From Altibacter sp. HG106 (GTDB taxonomy: Bacteria; Bacteroidota; Bacteroidia; Flavobacteriales; Flavobacteriaceae): DNA of 64,000 bases. The notes below the pieces were generated by a model. It saw only the letters and a program-made list of their open reading frames with translations, did not search any database and had not been told where the DNA came from. The stretch is from contig NZ_JAQQTD010000008.1 in NCBI RefSeq assembly GCF_028561755.1, positions 1-64,000 on the forward strand, written 5' to 3'. The position numbers and the translations under genes are program-made. How positions within the stretch are numbered: position 1 is the first letter of the stretch; the number at the start of each line of letters is the position of its first letter. Shown here in pieces: positions 39,877 to 49,749 of this stretch.

Positions 39877-41142
39877 ATGCACGTTACGTCACTCAAAAAT
39901 ACATTATTAATTCTAGTTCTCGGCATCTGTTTTTCCTGCGGAAGTCAGAATAAGGAGGCTTCTGAAAATTCACAAGATCCTGAAAACGCTTCTGAAATTC
40001 CTTCGGAAACTTCCGAATCCACCCAGCAGCTCATTCTTGGCGCCGATCAACCTGAAGCGTACCTGCCCCTGTTGCGCGGGAAAGCGGTGGCGCTCGTGGC
40101 CAACCCAACTTCACAAAAAACGGTAGCAACCGAACCGAACGGGAAGGGAATTCACTTGGTAGATTTTTTCCTTTCGAAAGACATTGCATTGAAAACCGTT
40201 TTCGCACCCGAACACGGTTTTCGTGGAACCGCTGATGCCGGCGAGCATGTAAAAGACGGCATAGACACCAAAACGGGCCTGCCTATCTTTTCACTTCATG
40301 GCAAGAACAAGAAGCCAACTCCAGACCAACTCAATGGAATTGACATTGTGGTCTTCGACATTCAAGATGTGGGGGTTCGGTTCTACACCTATATCTCTAC
40401 CCTTCATTATGTAATGGAAGCATGCGCTGAAGCGAACATCCCGGTGGTAGTACTCGACAGACCCAATCCTAATGGCCACTATGTAGACGGCCCTATGATG
40501 GAGCCCCAGCACACCAACTTTTTGGGAATGCATCCCGTTCCCCTGGTCCATGGAATGACGATTGGAGAATATGCAACAATGATCAATGGTGAGGGTTGGT
40601 TGGCCAATAATAACAAAGTGAATCTTACGGTAATTGCTATGGAGGGCTATACTCATGATAAGGTGTATTCCCTTCCTATCAAGCCCTCTCCAAATTTGCC
40701 TAATGACACCGCCATTACGCTCTATCCCAGCCTCGGACTACTGGAAGGAACCACGGTAAATGCCGGTCGTGGCACCGATATGCAATTTCAGGTTTTCGGG
40801 GCGCCCGAATTACCCAAGGCGCAATATCCATTTGAGTACACCCCGCAACCGAATGAAGGGGCGAAATATCCCAAGCAGCAAGGCAAGAAGTGCCACGGAA
40901 TTGATCTTCGGAATACCGAACGAATGAATAGAGTAGATCTTTCATGGATCATCGAAGCGTATCGATCGCATGCTGCGCCTAAAAGCTTTTTCAATACCAA
41001 AAATTTTACCGCCCACGCCGGAACGGAACTCCTTCAGAAACAGATTGAAGACGGACTTACTTTTCGGGAAATACGCAAGACCTGGCTAAAAGATTTAGAA
41101 GCTTTTAAAAAAGTAAGAGAACGTTACTTATTGTATCCGTAG
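39877..41142 (+). CDS. NamZ-type exo-beta-N-acetylmuramidase (DUF1343), lipoprotein
   Basis: A 421-residue protein with a lipoprotein-like signal (LLILVLGICFSC). The body matches DUF1343/NamZ: APEHGFRG, VVFDIQDVGVRFYTYISTL, VVLDRPNPNG, PSPNLPN and LGLLEGTTVNAGRGTD. Characterised NamZ enzymes remove N-acetylmuramic acid from peptidoglycan ends during recycling, and the Glu of PEHG is the likely catalytic residue (inference). The ATG at 39877 lies only 10 bases from the divergent GTG of the permease gene. It converges with the YkgJ gene with one base between stop codons. Confidence 0.88.
   Translation: MHVTSLKNTLLILVLGICFSCGSQNKEASENSQDPENASEIPSETSESTQQLILGADQPEAYLPLLRGKAVALVANPTSQKTVATEPNGKGIHLVDFFLSKDIALKTVFAPEHGFRGTADAGEHVKDGIDTKTGLPIFSLHGKNKKPTPDQLNGIDIVVFDIQDVGVRFYTYISTLHYVMEACAEANIPVVVLDRPNPNGHYVDGPMMEPQHTNFLGMHPVPLVHGMTIGEYATMINGEGWLANNNKVNLTVIAMEGYTHDKVYSLPIKPSPNLPNDTAITLYPSLGLLEGTTVNAGRGTDMQFQVFGAPELPKAQYPFEYTPQPNEGAKYPKQQGKKCHGIDLRNTERMNRVDLSWIIEAYRSHAAPKSFFNTKNFTAHAGTELLQKQIEDGLTFREIRKTWLKDLEAFKKVRERYLLYP
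39894..39901 (-). promoter_or_regulatory. TATTTTTG box of the LolC-like gene, inside namZ
   Basis: TATTTTTG on the minus strand, within the first codons of the divergent NamZ-type gene. The inferred transcription start near 39887 supports the GTG start at 39866. Confidence 0.5.
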
Positions 41143-41143
41143 C

Positions 41144-41641
41144 CTACGAAATTCGCTCGCGCAACGATTCTACTATGGTAAAAGCAGCCGGGCAAATCGC
41201 CACATTTTTTAGGGTAAGATGCGATATCTGCTGAAATTTTTTTCGATCGGTATGTGGAAATTCACGACACGCTTTTGGGCGTACTTCGTAGATACTGCAG
41301 TAGTTATCTGCGCCCAGAAATGGACAGGGCACCGATTGCAGCACATAATCGTTCTCTTCATCAAGCCGTAAATATTGTTCGATAAACTGACTGGGTTTGA
41401 GTCGGAAGGCTTTTGCAATACGTTCAATATCTCGATCGGTGAATAACGGTCCCGTCGTTTTACAGCAATTAGCACACAACAAACAATCGGTTCTTTCAAA
41501 CGTTTCCGTATGTAATTCTTGCATCAGGGTATCCAAATGCTTCGGAGGGTTCTTCTTGAGTTTCCGAAAAAACTTCTTGTGAACCGGCCGTTTTTCAGCA
41601 GCGCGTTGTGGTAATTGTTCGAGTATCGATTTCATGCTCAT
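41144..41641 (-). CDS. YkgJ-family cysteine cluster protein
   Basis: A 165-residue protein with the YkgJ-type metal cluster: CLLCANCC near residue 51, then CPFLGADNYCSIYEVRPKAC and a late Cys. These proteins bind zinc or an iron-sulfur cluster, and their function is mostly unknown. The start at 41641 (MSMKSILEQL) is preferred over a longer reading at 41689 that adds hydrophobic residues not typical of the family. The true start may also be at 41635. Confidence 0.85.
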   Translation of the reverse strand: MSMKSILEQLPQRAAEKRPVHKKFFRKLKKNPPKHLDTLMQELHTETFERTDCLLCANCCKTTGPLFTDRDIERIAKAFRLKPSQFIEQYLRLDEENDYVLQSVPCPFLGADNYCSIYEVRPKACREFPHTDRKKFQQISHLTLKNVAICPAAFTIVESLRERIS

Positions 41642-41748
41642 AAATAATACTTCCGCAAAGAAACAAAAAAGGAATGGGTGCGTTTTCAATACGACGCCAT
41701 AATTACGACGTACGCCTAGAGTTTACTATATTTACAAAAAAATTGACG

Positions 41749-42531
41749 ATGACATTTCCCAAATTCCTGCTCCTGATGCTATCCGCAGCAGTACTTATTA
41801 CTTCCTGTAAGGACGATGATAATAATGATACGCCGCCACAGGAAGATCCAACCGCAGAAAATAAAAAAGCCCTAGGGGAATCTGCAGAAGACCTATTAGC
41901 TAATGAAACCTATGACAGGATGGTCGTAGAGTTTGTTTATTCGGAAGGGTTCCGCCCTATGCAAGAAACCATCGATGGATTTCAAACCTTTTTGCAAAAC
42001 CGACTCAACAAACCAGGCGGGGTGGTATTCGTGGAAACCGTCATCGACCCACCTCCTGGAGCCCCTTATAATAGTACCGAAATTCGTGAGATCGAAGAAG
42101 CGAACCGAACTCAGTTTACGACCGATGACACCATCGCGGTGTATGTTTTCTTTTCGGACGGAAGTTCGTTTGGTGATAGCAGTAACTCGGTGACCTTAGG
42201 CACCGCCTATCGTAACACGTCTATGGTGGTCTATGAAAAAACGCTGCGCGATATTAGTAGTTCAACCACCCTACCCGTGTTGGAGGCAACTACCTTGCAT
42301 CATGAAATGGGACACATCCTGGGACTTGTGAATATTTCCGAAGACGATATCCATACCGAACACGAAGATGAGTTTAGAGCGAAGCATTGCTTCGTCGAAG
42401 AATGTTTGATGTATTTTGACGCCTCTGGTCTCACTAAAAGTGAGGTAGCACGCTTTCTAGAGCGCCGCGCACAGGCACCTAATTTTGATCCGTTGTGTAT
42501 CGAGGATCTTCAGGCTAAGGGTGGAAAATAA
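41749..42531 (+). CDS. Lipoprotein metalloprotease with HExxHxxGxxN motif
   Basis: A 260-residue lipoprotein (signal ending LITSC, Cys at 20, then an acidic DDDNNDT stretch). A zinc motif HEMGHILGLVN begins at residue 185. The first two His and the Glu match HExxHxxG metzincin-like enzymes. The usual third ligand (His or Asp) is Asn195. Several Cys residues follow (HCFVEEC, LCIEDL). Flavobacterial membrane metalloproteases of this type exist, but the substrate is unknown. A TATATTTA box at 41727-41734 may drive it. Its stop codon abuts that of the convergent amidohydrolase with no base between. Confidence 0.78.
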   Translation: MTFPKFLLLMLSAAVLITSCKDDDNNDTPPQEDPTAENKKALGESAEDLLANETYDRMVVEFVYSEGFRPMQETIDGFQTFLQNRLNKPGGVVFVETVIDPPPGAPYNSTEIREIEEANRTQFTTDDTIAVYVFFSDGSSFGDSSNSVTLGTAYRNTSMVVYEKTLRDISSSTTLPVLEATTLHHEMGHILGLVNISEDDIHTEHEDEFRAKHCFVEECLMYFDASGLTKSEVARFLERRAQAPNFDPLCIEDLQAKGGK

Positions 42532-44184
42532 TTATTCCTGCAAAGAGCCTTCCGCTTCAACTTCATAGACTTTCTCCCCGTTGATGAAGGTGGCCAACAC
42601 CTTTATCTTTGGAATGCTATCTACAGGAATTTCCATGATGTCGCGATCAAGCACCACAAAATCAGCTACTTTTCCGGTTTCAATCGTTCCCTTTTGGTTC
42701 TCCTCGAAATTAGAGTACGCTGCCCACTGGGTCATTCCACGGAGCGTCTGCTCTCGTGTTAGGGCATCTTGCATCTGAAAACCATCTTCCGGGTACTGCT
42801 CGAGATCTTTTCGCGCTACAGCGGCGTAAAAGGTGTACATAGGATTGACCTGTTCTACCGGGAAATCGGTTCCCAAGACAAGCTTTCCCGCGGCCTCCAA
42901 TAAGGTTTTATAGGCATAGGCTCCCGACATACGTTCGGTACCTAGTCGATCTTCGGCCCAGTACATATCACTGGTAGCATGCGTAGGTTGTACCGAAGGA
43001 ATGATGTTTCCGGAGAAATCCTCAAAATTCTCGGGTGAGATCACTTGAGCGTGCTCAACCTTCCATCGCGCGTCTTGTTGATTGGCCAAGGCATTTTTAT
43101 AGACTCGCAACACAGAAACATTCGCAGAGTCGCCAATAGCGTGTGTATTCATCTGGAAACCCGCCGCTTCTATTCGGTCGGCTAAGACTTGCAATGAGTC
43201 TTCCCTGGTGATCATCGCCCCGTAATGGCCCGACAGATCTGAGTACGGCGCCCGCAAGGCAGCACCTCTGGAGCCTAACGCACCATCTCCGTAGACTTTT
43301 ACACTGCGCACGGTTAAGCGTTCGGTAATGTACGGACCTTGCGCTAAGTAGTGATCCAGGTTTTCGGGGGTATTACTTACCATGGCATAGACGCGTAGTT
43401 TCATGGCACCAGATTGTTGCAAACTATCGATCAATTCAATAATACTTCTGTCGAGTCCGGCATCATTTACCGTAGTTAACCCAAGGGCTATACAATTCGC
43501 TTCAGCGTCCTTCAAGGCGTTTATGTTATAGACGGTATCGGACCGGGGTATGATGTTTCGAACTAGGGCCATCGGACTGTCAATCAGGATACCAGAGGGC
43601 TCCCCATTTTCCATCACTACTTCACCGCCATCCACTATTGTTTCCGAAGTGATACCCGCTTGTTCTAAAACTATCGAATTTACCCATAAGGCATGTCCAT
43701 CAACACGCGTTAGGGCTACCGGGGTATTGGGAAACAACGAATCTAAGATTGTCTTGGTAGGATAGTTCTGTTCCTCCCAATCATTTTGATCCCAGCCTCG
43801 CCCTAAAATAAAGTCGGTTTTCTTCTCTTTCTGAAAGGCCACAACGCGATCTAACACTTCCTCCAGGCTCTGAGTGCCCGTAAGATCAACCTGCTGTTTG
43901 GTAACCCCTAAATTATAGAGATGTGCGTGAGCATCAATAAGGCCGGGAACGATGGACATTCCTTGGGCGTCATACGTTTCGGCAATAGCATATTTTAGTT
44001 CCAATTCAGGTTTGATACCTATCTCCAGAATCTTTCCATCGCGTACAACAAAAGCATCTGCAAGATCGAACGCTTCATTGACAGTATAAACACGTGCGTT
44101 CTTCACGAGTAAGTCGGCAGACTGCTTTTCAGGAACACAAGAAAACAGCAAGAGGGACACAAATACGAAGGAGAAAAATTTCAT
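42532..44184 (-). CDS. Amidohydrolase family lipoprotein, YtcJ-like
   Basis: A 550-residue protein with a lipoprotein signal (SLLLFSC, Cys at 16). The metal-binding start of the TIM barrel is DAHAHLYNLG, with later KVEHAQ, NTHAIGDS and a conserved GTDFPVE. The pattern is that of YtcJ-type amidohydrolases (Amidohydro_3), which in well-studied cases act on amides, formamides or related bonds. The substrate cannot be read here. It is likely exposed to the periplasm or surface because of the lipid anchor. Confidence 0.85.
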   Translation of the reverse strand: MKFFSFVFVSLLLFSCVPEKQSADLLVKNARVYTVNEAFDLADAFVVRDGKILEIGIKPELELKYAIAETYDAQGMSIVPGLIDAHAHLYNLGVTKQQVDLTGTQSLEEVLDRVVAFQKEKKTDFILGRGWDQNDWEEQNYPTKTILDSLFPNTPVALTRVDGHALWVNSIVLEQAGITSETIVDGGEVVMENGEPSGILIDSPMALVRNIIPRSDTVYNINALKDAEANCIALGLTTVNDAGLDRSIIELIDSLQQSGAMKLRVYAMVSNTPENLDHYLAQGPYITERLTVRSVKVYGDGALGSRGAALRAPYSDLSGHYGAMITREDSLQVLADRIEAAGFQMNTHAIGDSANVSVLRVYKNALANQQDARWKVEHAQVISPENFEDFSGNIIPSVQPTHATSDMYWAEDRLGTERMSGAYAYKTLLEAAGKLVLGTDFPVEQVNPMYTFYAAVARKDLEQYPEDGFQMQDALTREQTLRGMTQWAAYSNFEENQKGTIETGKVADFVVLDRDIMEIPVDSIPKIKVLATFINGEKVYEVEAEGSLQE

Positions 44185-44204
44185 AAGCGTTGGTTTCAGA
44201 TGCT

Positions 44205-44238
44205 AAAAATAAAAAACATCTGTCGGTGACAGATGTTT
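44205..44238 (-). terminator. Terminator after the VOC gene
   Basis: AAACATCTGTC and GACAGATGTTT form an 11-bp perfect stem with a 3-base loop (44214-44238). T-rich sequence follows on the minus strand, between the VOC gene and the amidohydrolase start. Confidence 0.85.
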
Positions 44239-44265
44239 CTTGATAAAAATTCTTACGGAAACGAA

Positions 44266-44670
44266 TTAGTTCAGCGGGGCATTTACCATCCACTGTACGC
44301 CATATTTGTCCTTACAACGTCCAAACATAGCATCCCAATGCACCTCGTCATATTGCTGTAATACCTGACCGCCTTGCGATAGCTTCTCGAACAACTGTTG
44401 TCCTTCGTCGCGATTTTGCGTATTGATGCTCATTTGTACTTGATTTCCTTCGTTAATCGGCGTATCGGGTGCGGCATCATAGGCCATGATTTGAAAGCCA
44501 TTCGACTTTAATTCGGCGTGTTGTAATTTATTACGATAATTGTCCGGGATATCCATAGGTGCCTTTTCGTAGGTTTGTTTGTTGACGATATCGCCACCAA
44601 GGCATTCCTGATAAAAGGACAAGGCTTCTTGACAGTTTCCGCGGAAGGTTAAATAAGGTTGGACTTTCAT
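44266..44670 (-). CDS. VOC family protein, PhnB-like
   Basis: A 134-residue protein of the glyoxalase/bleomycin-resistance (VOC) fold. MKVQPYLTFRGNCQEALSFY and a C-terminal RCKDKYGVQWMVN are typical of PhnB-type members. Such proteins are metal-dependent enzymes or binding proteins of varied function, and no substrate is suggested by neighbours. It is monocistronic, with a strong terminator behind it. Confidence 0.88.
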   Translation of the reverse strand: MKVQPYLTFRGNCQEALSFYQECLGGDIVNKQTYEKAPMDIPDNYRNKLQHAELKSNGFQIMAYDAAPDTPINEGNQVQMSINTQNRDEGQQLFEKLSQGGQVLQQYDEVHWDAMFGRCKDKYGVQWMVNAPLN

Positions 44671-44770
44671 AGCTTCTAGTTTTTAAAATTGTCTTGATAC
44701 AAGATACTCTGAAGCCCAGAGAAATTCCGTTAACAAACGTTATTTTGTTCTTAACAGATTGATAAACTCC

Positions 44771-46522
44771 TTACCAATCAAATTTATAGGTAGCGCCTAG
44801 CAAGCCTTGGATGCTCTGCACCGGAAACTGAGCCCACTTTTGATAATTACCGCCTACCAGATTACTTCCTTTGAGGAAGATATTGAGGCGGTCATTCACT
44901 TTATATCCCACATGCGCATTGGCATCTACGTAGCCATCGAGGGTAATTGTCATAGGCGGTCCGGAAGCTCCTGTAGTATCCTGGAACAGGTCAAAACGCT
45001 GTCCTACATAGAAAATCGAAGCCCCCGCATAGATCTGTTCAGTGACGTTGAAGTTAGAGAACAGGGTCGCTTGAAGTTCGGGTAAATTCCAGGCTTCGGC
45101 TTGATTGGTGGTACTGTATTGTTGGTATTCGGCGTTCACGCCCAAAGAAAAATCATTAGATACTTGCACCTGAAGTTCTCCAAAAAGTGAGAAGGTATTG
45201 ATGTCGTCATAGACCACTCCAAACGAATTTCCGTTTTCGTACCCTTCGAAGGAAGTAGAAGACCCTTTATACGGGTTCAGCTGAAAGAGCGCTCTATTTT
45301 CTTGCGAGCGATAGCCCCCACGAACATTATATCCCACTGCATTTGATAACTTCCCTTTCAACCCTACAAAACCATCTACCAATTCGTTTGTGGGTGCTAT
45401 GAATAAGGTAGGTGATACAAACGGATTATCTTCTTTGAACTGATAAAAGCTATTTTGTCGCAACCCACCATCGGCACCGGCATACGCCACCAAGATCTCA
45501 TCAACCAACCGATAGGACGCCTGAATGCGTGGATAGATAAAAAAATCTGTCTCACTGCGTTCTGTATCCAGTCCTACCACAGCGGCCGCCCCAAGCGCTA
45601 CGGTGAGATCGTCGTTAGTGTAAACCCAGGCGGGAGCCACTCCGGCAATGAGTATTCCATAGGGAAGTGCTTCGGTATTGGCATAATTTCGTTCAAAAGA
45701 GCCCGTCAGGTAATCGACCTCTCCCGTGATCTTCAACTCGAATTCAGACAACGGAAACTGAAATTGAGGCTGCGCGCTCACGCGAAATTCGGAGGAAGAA
45801 AAAGCGTCACTCACATATTGCAGCTTGGCGGTCATTTTTTCAAAGAATGAATCTTCTACGGAAAGCATTCCGCCCACCTGTGCTCCCAAATAGGTTTGCT
45901 GTGGTTCGATGCCTGCGATGGTTTCTGCCGTAAACGGAATCCTAGCGTCTGGCAGTCCGTACCAGTTATACAGCTCATGCGACACCCCTGCCTCTATGCG
46001 GTATGCAAGATCTTGTTGCCTGCTGTTATAATACCCATCTAAAGACGTATTGTAAAATTTATTCTCCAGCAGCACACCGTCGATGTCTCCCTGCGCCGAA
46101 TTGTGTCGAAAGAAAAATCCGGCTTGGTCGGTTCTGCTCAGTTCGAAATTGCTGAATAATTCCCCCAGTATAGTGGTGTAATTTCCAAAGCCTAAGGTGG
46201 CGTAATTGTCGTAAAGCTTCATTGGCTTTGCCTTTTCCACGGTTTCTGCTTTTCCCTTGGCCGGGGTAAAGGTAGACGCCACAGGCACCGAAAAAATTGA
46301 ATATTCTACGGCTTTCTTTTGGGTGGTCACCGAATCATTCAATACTGGTGTCTCCTTTACTTTAAAAGCATCCGAAATGGTGGGTGTGTACGGTTTCACC
46401 ACGGTGACAACTTCTGTATCGAGATCATCATCCTCCTCCTGAGCGAGCGCAGAGAAGGTTCCGAAGCATACAAAAACCAGAAACAAGAAAAAAGGTAATA
46501 GGTTTCGAGGGTATAGCATCAT
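44771..46522 (-). CDS. TonB-dependent receptor-like outer-membrane beta-barrel
   Basis: About 583 residues with a signal peptide (FFLFLVFVCFGTFSALAQ) and an acidic stretch (EEDDDLDTE). A TonB-box-like VVTVVKPYTPTISDAFKV follows. The rest alternates short beta strands and turns to a C-terminal Trp (LLGATYKFDW), as in outer-membrane barrels. There is no clear plug domain and the chain is shorter than classical TonB receptors. An upstream ATG at 46546 is possible. It follows the TPR gene closely and is likely co-transcribed with it. Confidence 0.75.
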   Translation of the reverse strand: MMLYPRNLLPFFLFLVFVCFGTFSALAQEEDDDLDTEVVTVVKPYTPTISDAFKVKETPVLNDSVTTQKKAVEYSIFSVPVASTFTPAKGKAETVEKAKPMKLYDNYATLGFGNYTTILGELFSNFELSRTDQAGFFFRHNSAQGDIDGVLLENKFYNTSLDGYYNSRQQDLAYRIEAGVSHELYNWYGLPDARIPFTAETIAGIEPQQTYLGAQVGGMLSVEDSFFEKMTAKLQYVSDAFSSSEFRVSAQPQFQFPLSEFELKITGEVDYLTGSFERNYANTEALPYGILIAGVAPAWVYTNDDLTVALGAAAVVGLDTERSETDFFIYPRIQASYRLVDEILVAYAGADGGLRQNSFYQFKEDNPFVSPTLFIAPTNELVDGFVGLKGKLSNAVGYNVRGGYRSQENRALFQLNPYKGSSTSFEGYENGNSFGVVYDDINTFSLFGELQVQVSNDFSLGVNAEYQQYSTTNQAEAWNLPELQATLFSNFNVTEQIYAGASIFYVGQRFDLFQDTTGASGPPMTITLDGYVDANAHVGYKVNDRLNIFLKGSNLVGGNYQKWAQFPVQSIQGLLGATYKFDW

Positions 46523-46561
46523 TGCGTACTTAATTTGATTGAGCATTGGGTTTGAAGGAGG

Positions 46562-49500
46562 TTAGTCGTTTCCATCGGTTTCTACGGAAGCATTCGTTTT
46601 CGCCTCGTTGGCTTTGATCACCTCCAATTCGGCTTTGGCCTCATTGACCACTTCGGTAAATTCTGCGAAATTGGTGATCACGCTTTCTAGAATGTAGGTA
46701 GCCTGATAAGCGTCGCCTAAGGCATAGAAGTTCTTGGCCATCAAGATTAATCCTTTGGCACCATAGCGTTTGTAGGCGGCAAAATCTTTTGCCAGGCGTT
46801 GTACCGAAGCATTCGAAGCTTCGTAGGCTTGTTCTTTGTGTTTAAAGTAGGCGTCGTAGTACAAGGCCTCGGCTGCCAGCGCGCCCGTGGCGATGGTACT
46901 CACCGCTGCGTACGCCGACTTAGCGCGGGGCTCATCGCCTGTTTTGATAGCCGATCGTGCAATAATTACCTGCGCATCACTTTTAATAGTATTATCTATT
47001 TTGCCATTCTCAAGAACCTTCTCGGCATACTGCACGGCTTCTTGATATTGTTTCAATTCGAAGCTCGCCTTCATACTGTTGGTCTGAGCGAAGATGATGT
47101 TCTGCGGAAAATCGGCTTCCACTTCCAAACGCTTCAGGTATTGAAGCGATTTTTCGTAGTTCTTCTGGCCCAGGTACAATTCGGACACCCGTGCCAACGC
47201 TTGTTCGGTGAACTCACTACGTTCTTGATTCACCACATATTCGTAATGCGGGATCGCTTCCGCGGAAGCATTTTCAGCAAATAACAATTGCGCCAAATAG
47301 AAATGCGCTTGTAAAGCGTGTCGCCCATTTGGGAAGTCATTGAGGTAGGTGGCAAATCGCTTTTTTGCCAATTGCGATTTATTCTCCAAATACGGTTGCT
47401 CGGCTGCTTGATACGCCGCGTCATCCAGTTCGTTATCGGCTACTTCCACAAAATCAAGGGTCGCGACCCAATTGGCGTATTCGTCTACACGCCCTTGATC
47501 GATATAGATAATCTTGGCCGAAGAAACCGCTTGTAACGCTTCGGAAGTCCCCGGAAAATCGGCCGCTACTTTTTTAAAGATTTGTAGGGCTTCATTGCTT
47601 CGATTTGTATTGTCGAAGATAAGCGCTTTTTTCAAGAGCCCTTTAGACACATAACTGCTTTTAGGATGCTGACGTACTAAAGCGTCATAGGTGGAAACCG
47701 CCGTGGCATTCTCGTCCAGCGCAACATAGGTATTGCCCAATTCATATAAGGCGTCATCGCGATAAATGGAATTGGGGTAGGCGCCTCCAAAGGCCTTTAA
47801 ACCGTCTACTTTTTGATCGATCCGATCGACAAATCCATAACTGATGGCCTTCTGAAAAGCCGCGTAATCGGCATCGGTAGTTCCCGATTCGATGGCCGCG
47901 TTGTATTGCTCGAGTGCAGGCCAATACTGACTCGTAACAAAGTAACTATCCCCCAAACGAACATAGGCATCATTCTTTCGAGGCCCTTGGGGAGCGGTGT
48001 TCGTGAACGTTTTAAAATGTGAAATAGCTTCTGGGTAGTTCTTCAGTTTGAATTGTGTATATCCAAGATGATAGTGCGTATGCGAATACTCGGGGGTAGA
48101 TTGTGCCTTGGGCAATTGAAGAAACTGTTTATAACCCAATAATGCCTCTTCAAAACGAGCCTTAAGGTAGTCGCTTTCAGCCTTCCAATAGGTGGCTCGA
48201 GCCGTATATAAATCTTCTCTGGGTTCGCTCAATGATTTTTCGAACAAGGTCACCGCCTCATCATATGCCCCCTCATTATAAAGTTCCATGCCACGAAGGA
48301 AAGTCACTTTTTGATAGGCAAGTTTATTTTCAAAGCGCTTATTATTTTCGAGCAATTCGATAGCGCCCGCATAGTTTTTGGAAGATATATAACTGTCGAT
48401 TAACAAGCTTTCCAGCGCATCGTTATTGGCATTGTCGGGATAGGCCTCCATAAACGATTGAAGTACTTGCGGAACGGGTTGATAGCTATTCCCAATATCG
48501 TAGCTCAGTTTGGCATAATTCAACCAGGCATCCTCTTTTATTTCCGCAGAGAAATCCATTTCAGAAGCATTTTTAAACGCATTCAATGCCTGTTGTTTCT
48601 GATCGAGTTTCAAATAGCTCTCCGCCAAATGGTAATAGGCATTTTGCGCTACCGAATTATTGCCGTCGATAATTTTGTTGAATTCACTGATCGCTTTCTG
48701 GAAGTCTCCCTGTTTATAGAAAGCATAACCCAGTTGATAGTAATCGGTATTGTTCCATTTTCCGCGGCGCCCTTTGTATTCTTGAAGAAAAGGAATGGCT
48801 TGGGAATATTGTTCCAGATTAAAATGACTTTCGCCGATTATTTTCGCCAACTCACTGCGTTCTCTGGGGTTGCTGCTGTCGTATTGTTCCATAGCCATGT
48901 CAATGGCTTTCTGAAAATTACCCAACTTGAAGTTCATATCGGCCTGATAATAGCTTAAGCCTTCTGCATACCGCTCTTGATCCTGAACCTCATCAAACAA
49001 TTGCGTAGCTTCCTGATAATCGTCTCCTTCGTAGGCGATAAACCCTAAATAGTATTTTGCTTGTGACCCGTATTGTTGAGAGGTACTTACGCGATTGAAA
49101 TAATTCTTGGCTTCATTGTAGCGTTTGCTTGTAAAATACGCATAGCCATTGTTGAAATCGAACCGTTCTCGTTCCGCACGGGAGAGTCCGGAAGGATCGA
49201 TCTTATCATACCACTTACGCGCGTAGGCGTAGCGTCCATTCTCGAAATAATAATGAGCTACATTAAGGTACGCGTCATTGCGTTTGATACTGGTGGGATA
49301 CTCGGCGACAAATTCTTCCATGAGCGCATCGGCATTCTGTTGATTGAACCGAACGGCACAATTGGCAATATAGTACGCGCAATCCCCCTCTACCGTCATA
49401 TCGGTAGCCGATTGCTTGACTTGCGTAAATAAGGATTGTGCGGCCAAGAATTGTTGGTTATTATACAATTCGATGGCTTTATTATAGAGCGCGAGTTCGT

Positions 49501-49582
49501 TGGTAAAGGCCGCCGTCTGCTGGGCAATGGTAGATAGGGAAAATAGCCCAAAAAAGGCTAAGGTAATGAGGTTTTTGTTCAT
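46562..49582 (-). CDS. Large exported TPR protein
   Basis: A protein of about 1,006 residues with a signal peptide (LITLAFFGLFSLSTIAQQ) and tetratricopeptide repeats through nearly its whole length. Examples are YYQLGYAFYKQGDFQKAISEF, YYHLAESYLKLDQKQQALNAF and AYVRLGDSYFVTSQYWPALEQY. It is probably periplasmic or outer-membrane associated and acts by protein binding. The start at 49582 begins the signal peptide; a TATTTTTA box at 49605-49612 lies just upstream and would exclude an earlier ATG at 49639. The downstream gene encodes a barrel, so a joint envelope role is plausible. Confidence 0.85.
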   Translation of the reverse strand: MNKNLITLAFFGLFSLSTIAQQTAAFTNELALYNKAIELYNNQQFLAAQSLFTQVKQSATDMTVEGDCAYYIANCAVRFNQQNADALMEEFVAEYPTSIKRNDAYLNVAHYYFENGRYAYARKWYDKIDPSGLSRAERERFDFNNGYAYFTSKRYNEAKNYFNRVSTSQQYGSQAKYYLGFIAYEGDDYQEATQLFDEVQDQERYAEGLSYYQADMNFKLGNFQKAIDMAMEQYDSSNPRERSELAKIIGESHFNLEQYSQAIPFLQEYKGRRGKWNNTDYYQLGYAFYKQGDFQKAISEFNKIIDGNNSVAQNAYYHLAESYLKLDQKQQALNAFKNASEMDFSAEIKEDAWLNYAKLSYDIGNSYQPVPQVLQSFMEAYPDNANNDALESLLIDSYISSKNYAGAIELLENNKRFENKLAYQKVTFLRGMELYNEGAYDEAVTLFEKSLSEPREDLYTARATYWKAESDYLKARFEEALLGYKQFLQLPKAQSTPEYSHTHYHLGYTQFKLKNYPEAISHFKTFTNTAPQGPRKNDAYVRLGDSYFVTSQYWPALEQYNAAIESGTTDADYAAFQKAISYGFVDRIDQKVDGLKAFGGAYPNSIYRDDALYELGNTYVALDENATAVSTYDALVRQHPKSSYVSKGLLKKALIFDNTNRSNEALQIFKKVAADFPGTSEALQAVSSAKIIYIDQGRVDEYANWVATLDFVEVADNELDDAAYQAAEQPYLENKSQLAKKRFATYLNDFPNGRHALQAHFYLAQLLFAENASAEAIPHYEYVVNQERSEFTEQALARVSELYLGQKNYEKSLQYLKRLEVEADFPQNIIFAQTNSMKASFELKQYQEAVQYAEKVLENGKIDNTIKSDAQVIIARSAIKTGDEPRAKSAYAAVSTIATGALAAEALYYDAYFKHKEQAYEASNASVQRLAKDFAAYKRYGAKGLILMAKNFYALGDAYQATYILESVITNFAEFTEVVNEAKAELEVIKANEAKTNASVETDGND

Positions 49583-49749
49583 GCGATTCAGGTTTAAACG
49601 CGTATAAAAATACGAGAAACTCTCGGGATAATAACGCAAGAATACGGCGTTAATTATATTTCTTCGGAAGCTTTCGAACGGAATTCCAGATCTGAGATAC
49701 CATCCGTCGCTTTTTCGTACCTTTCGATTTCAATAATAATTTCTTCGCT

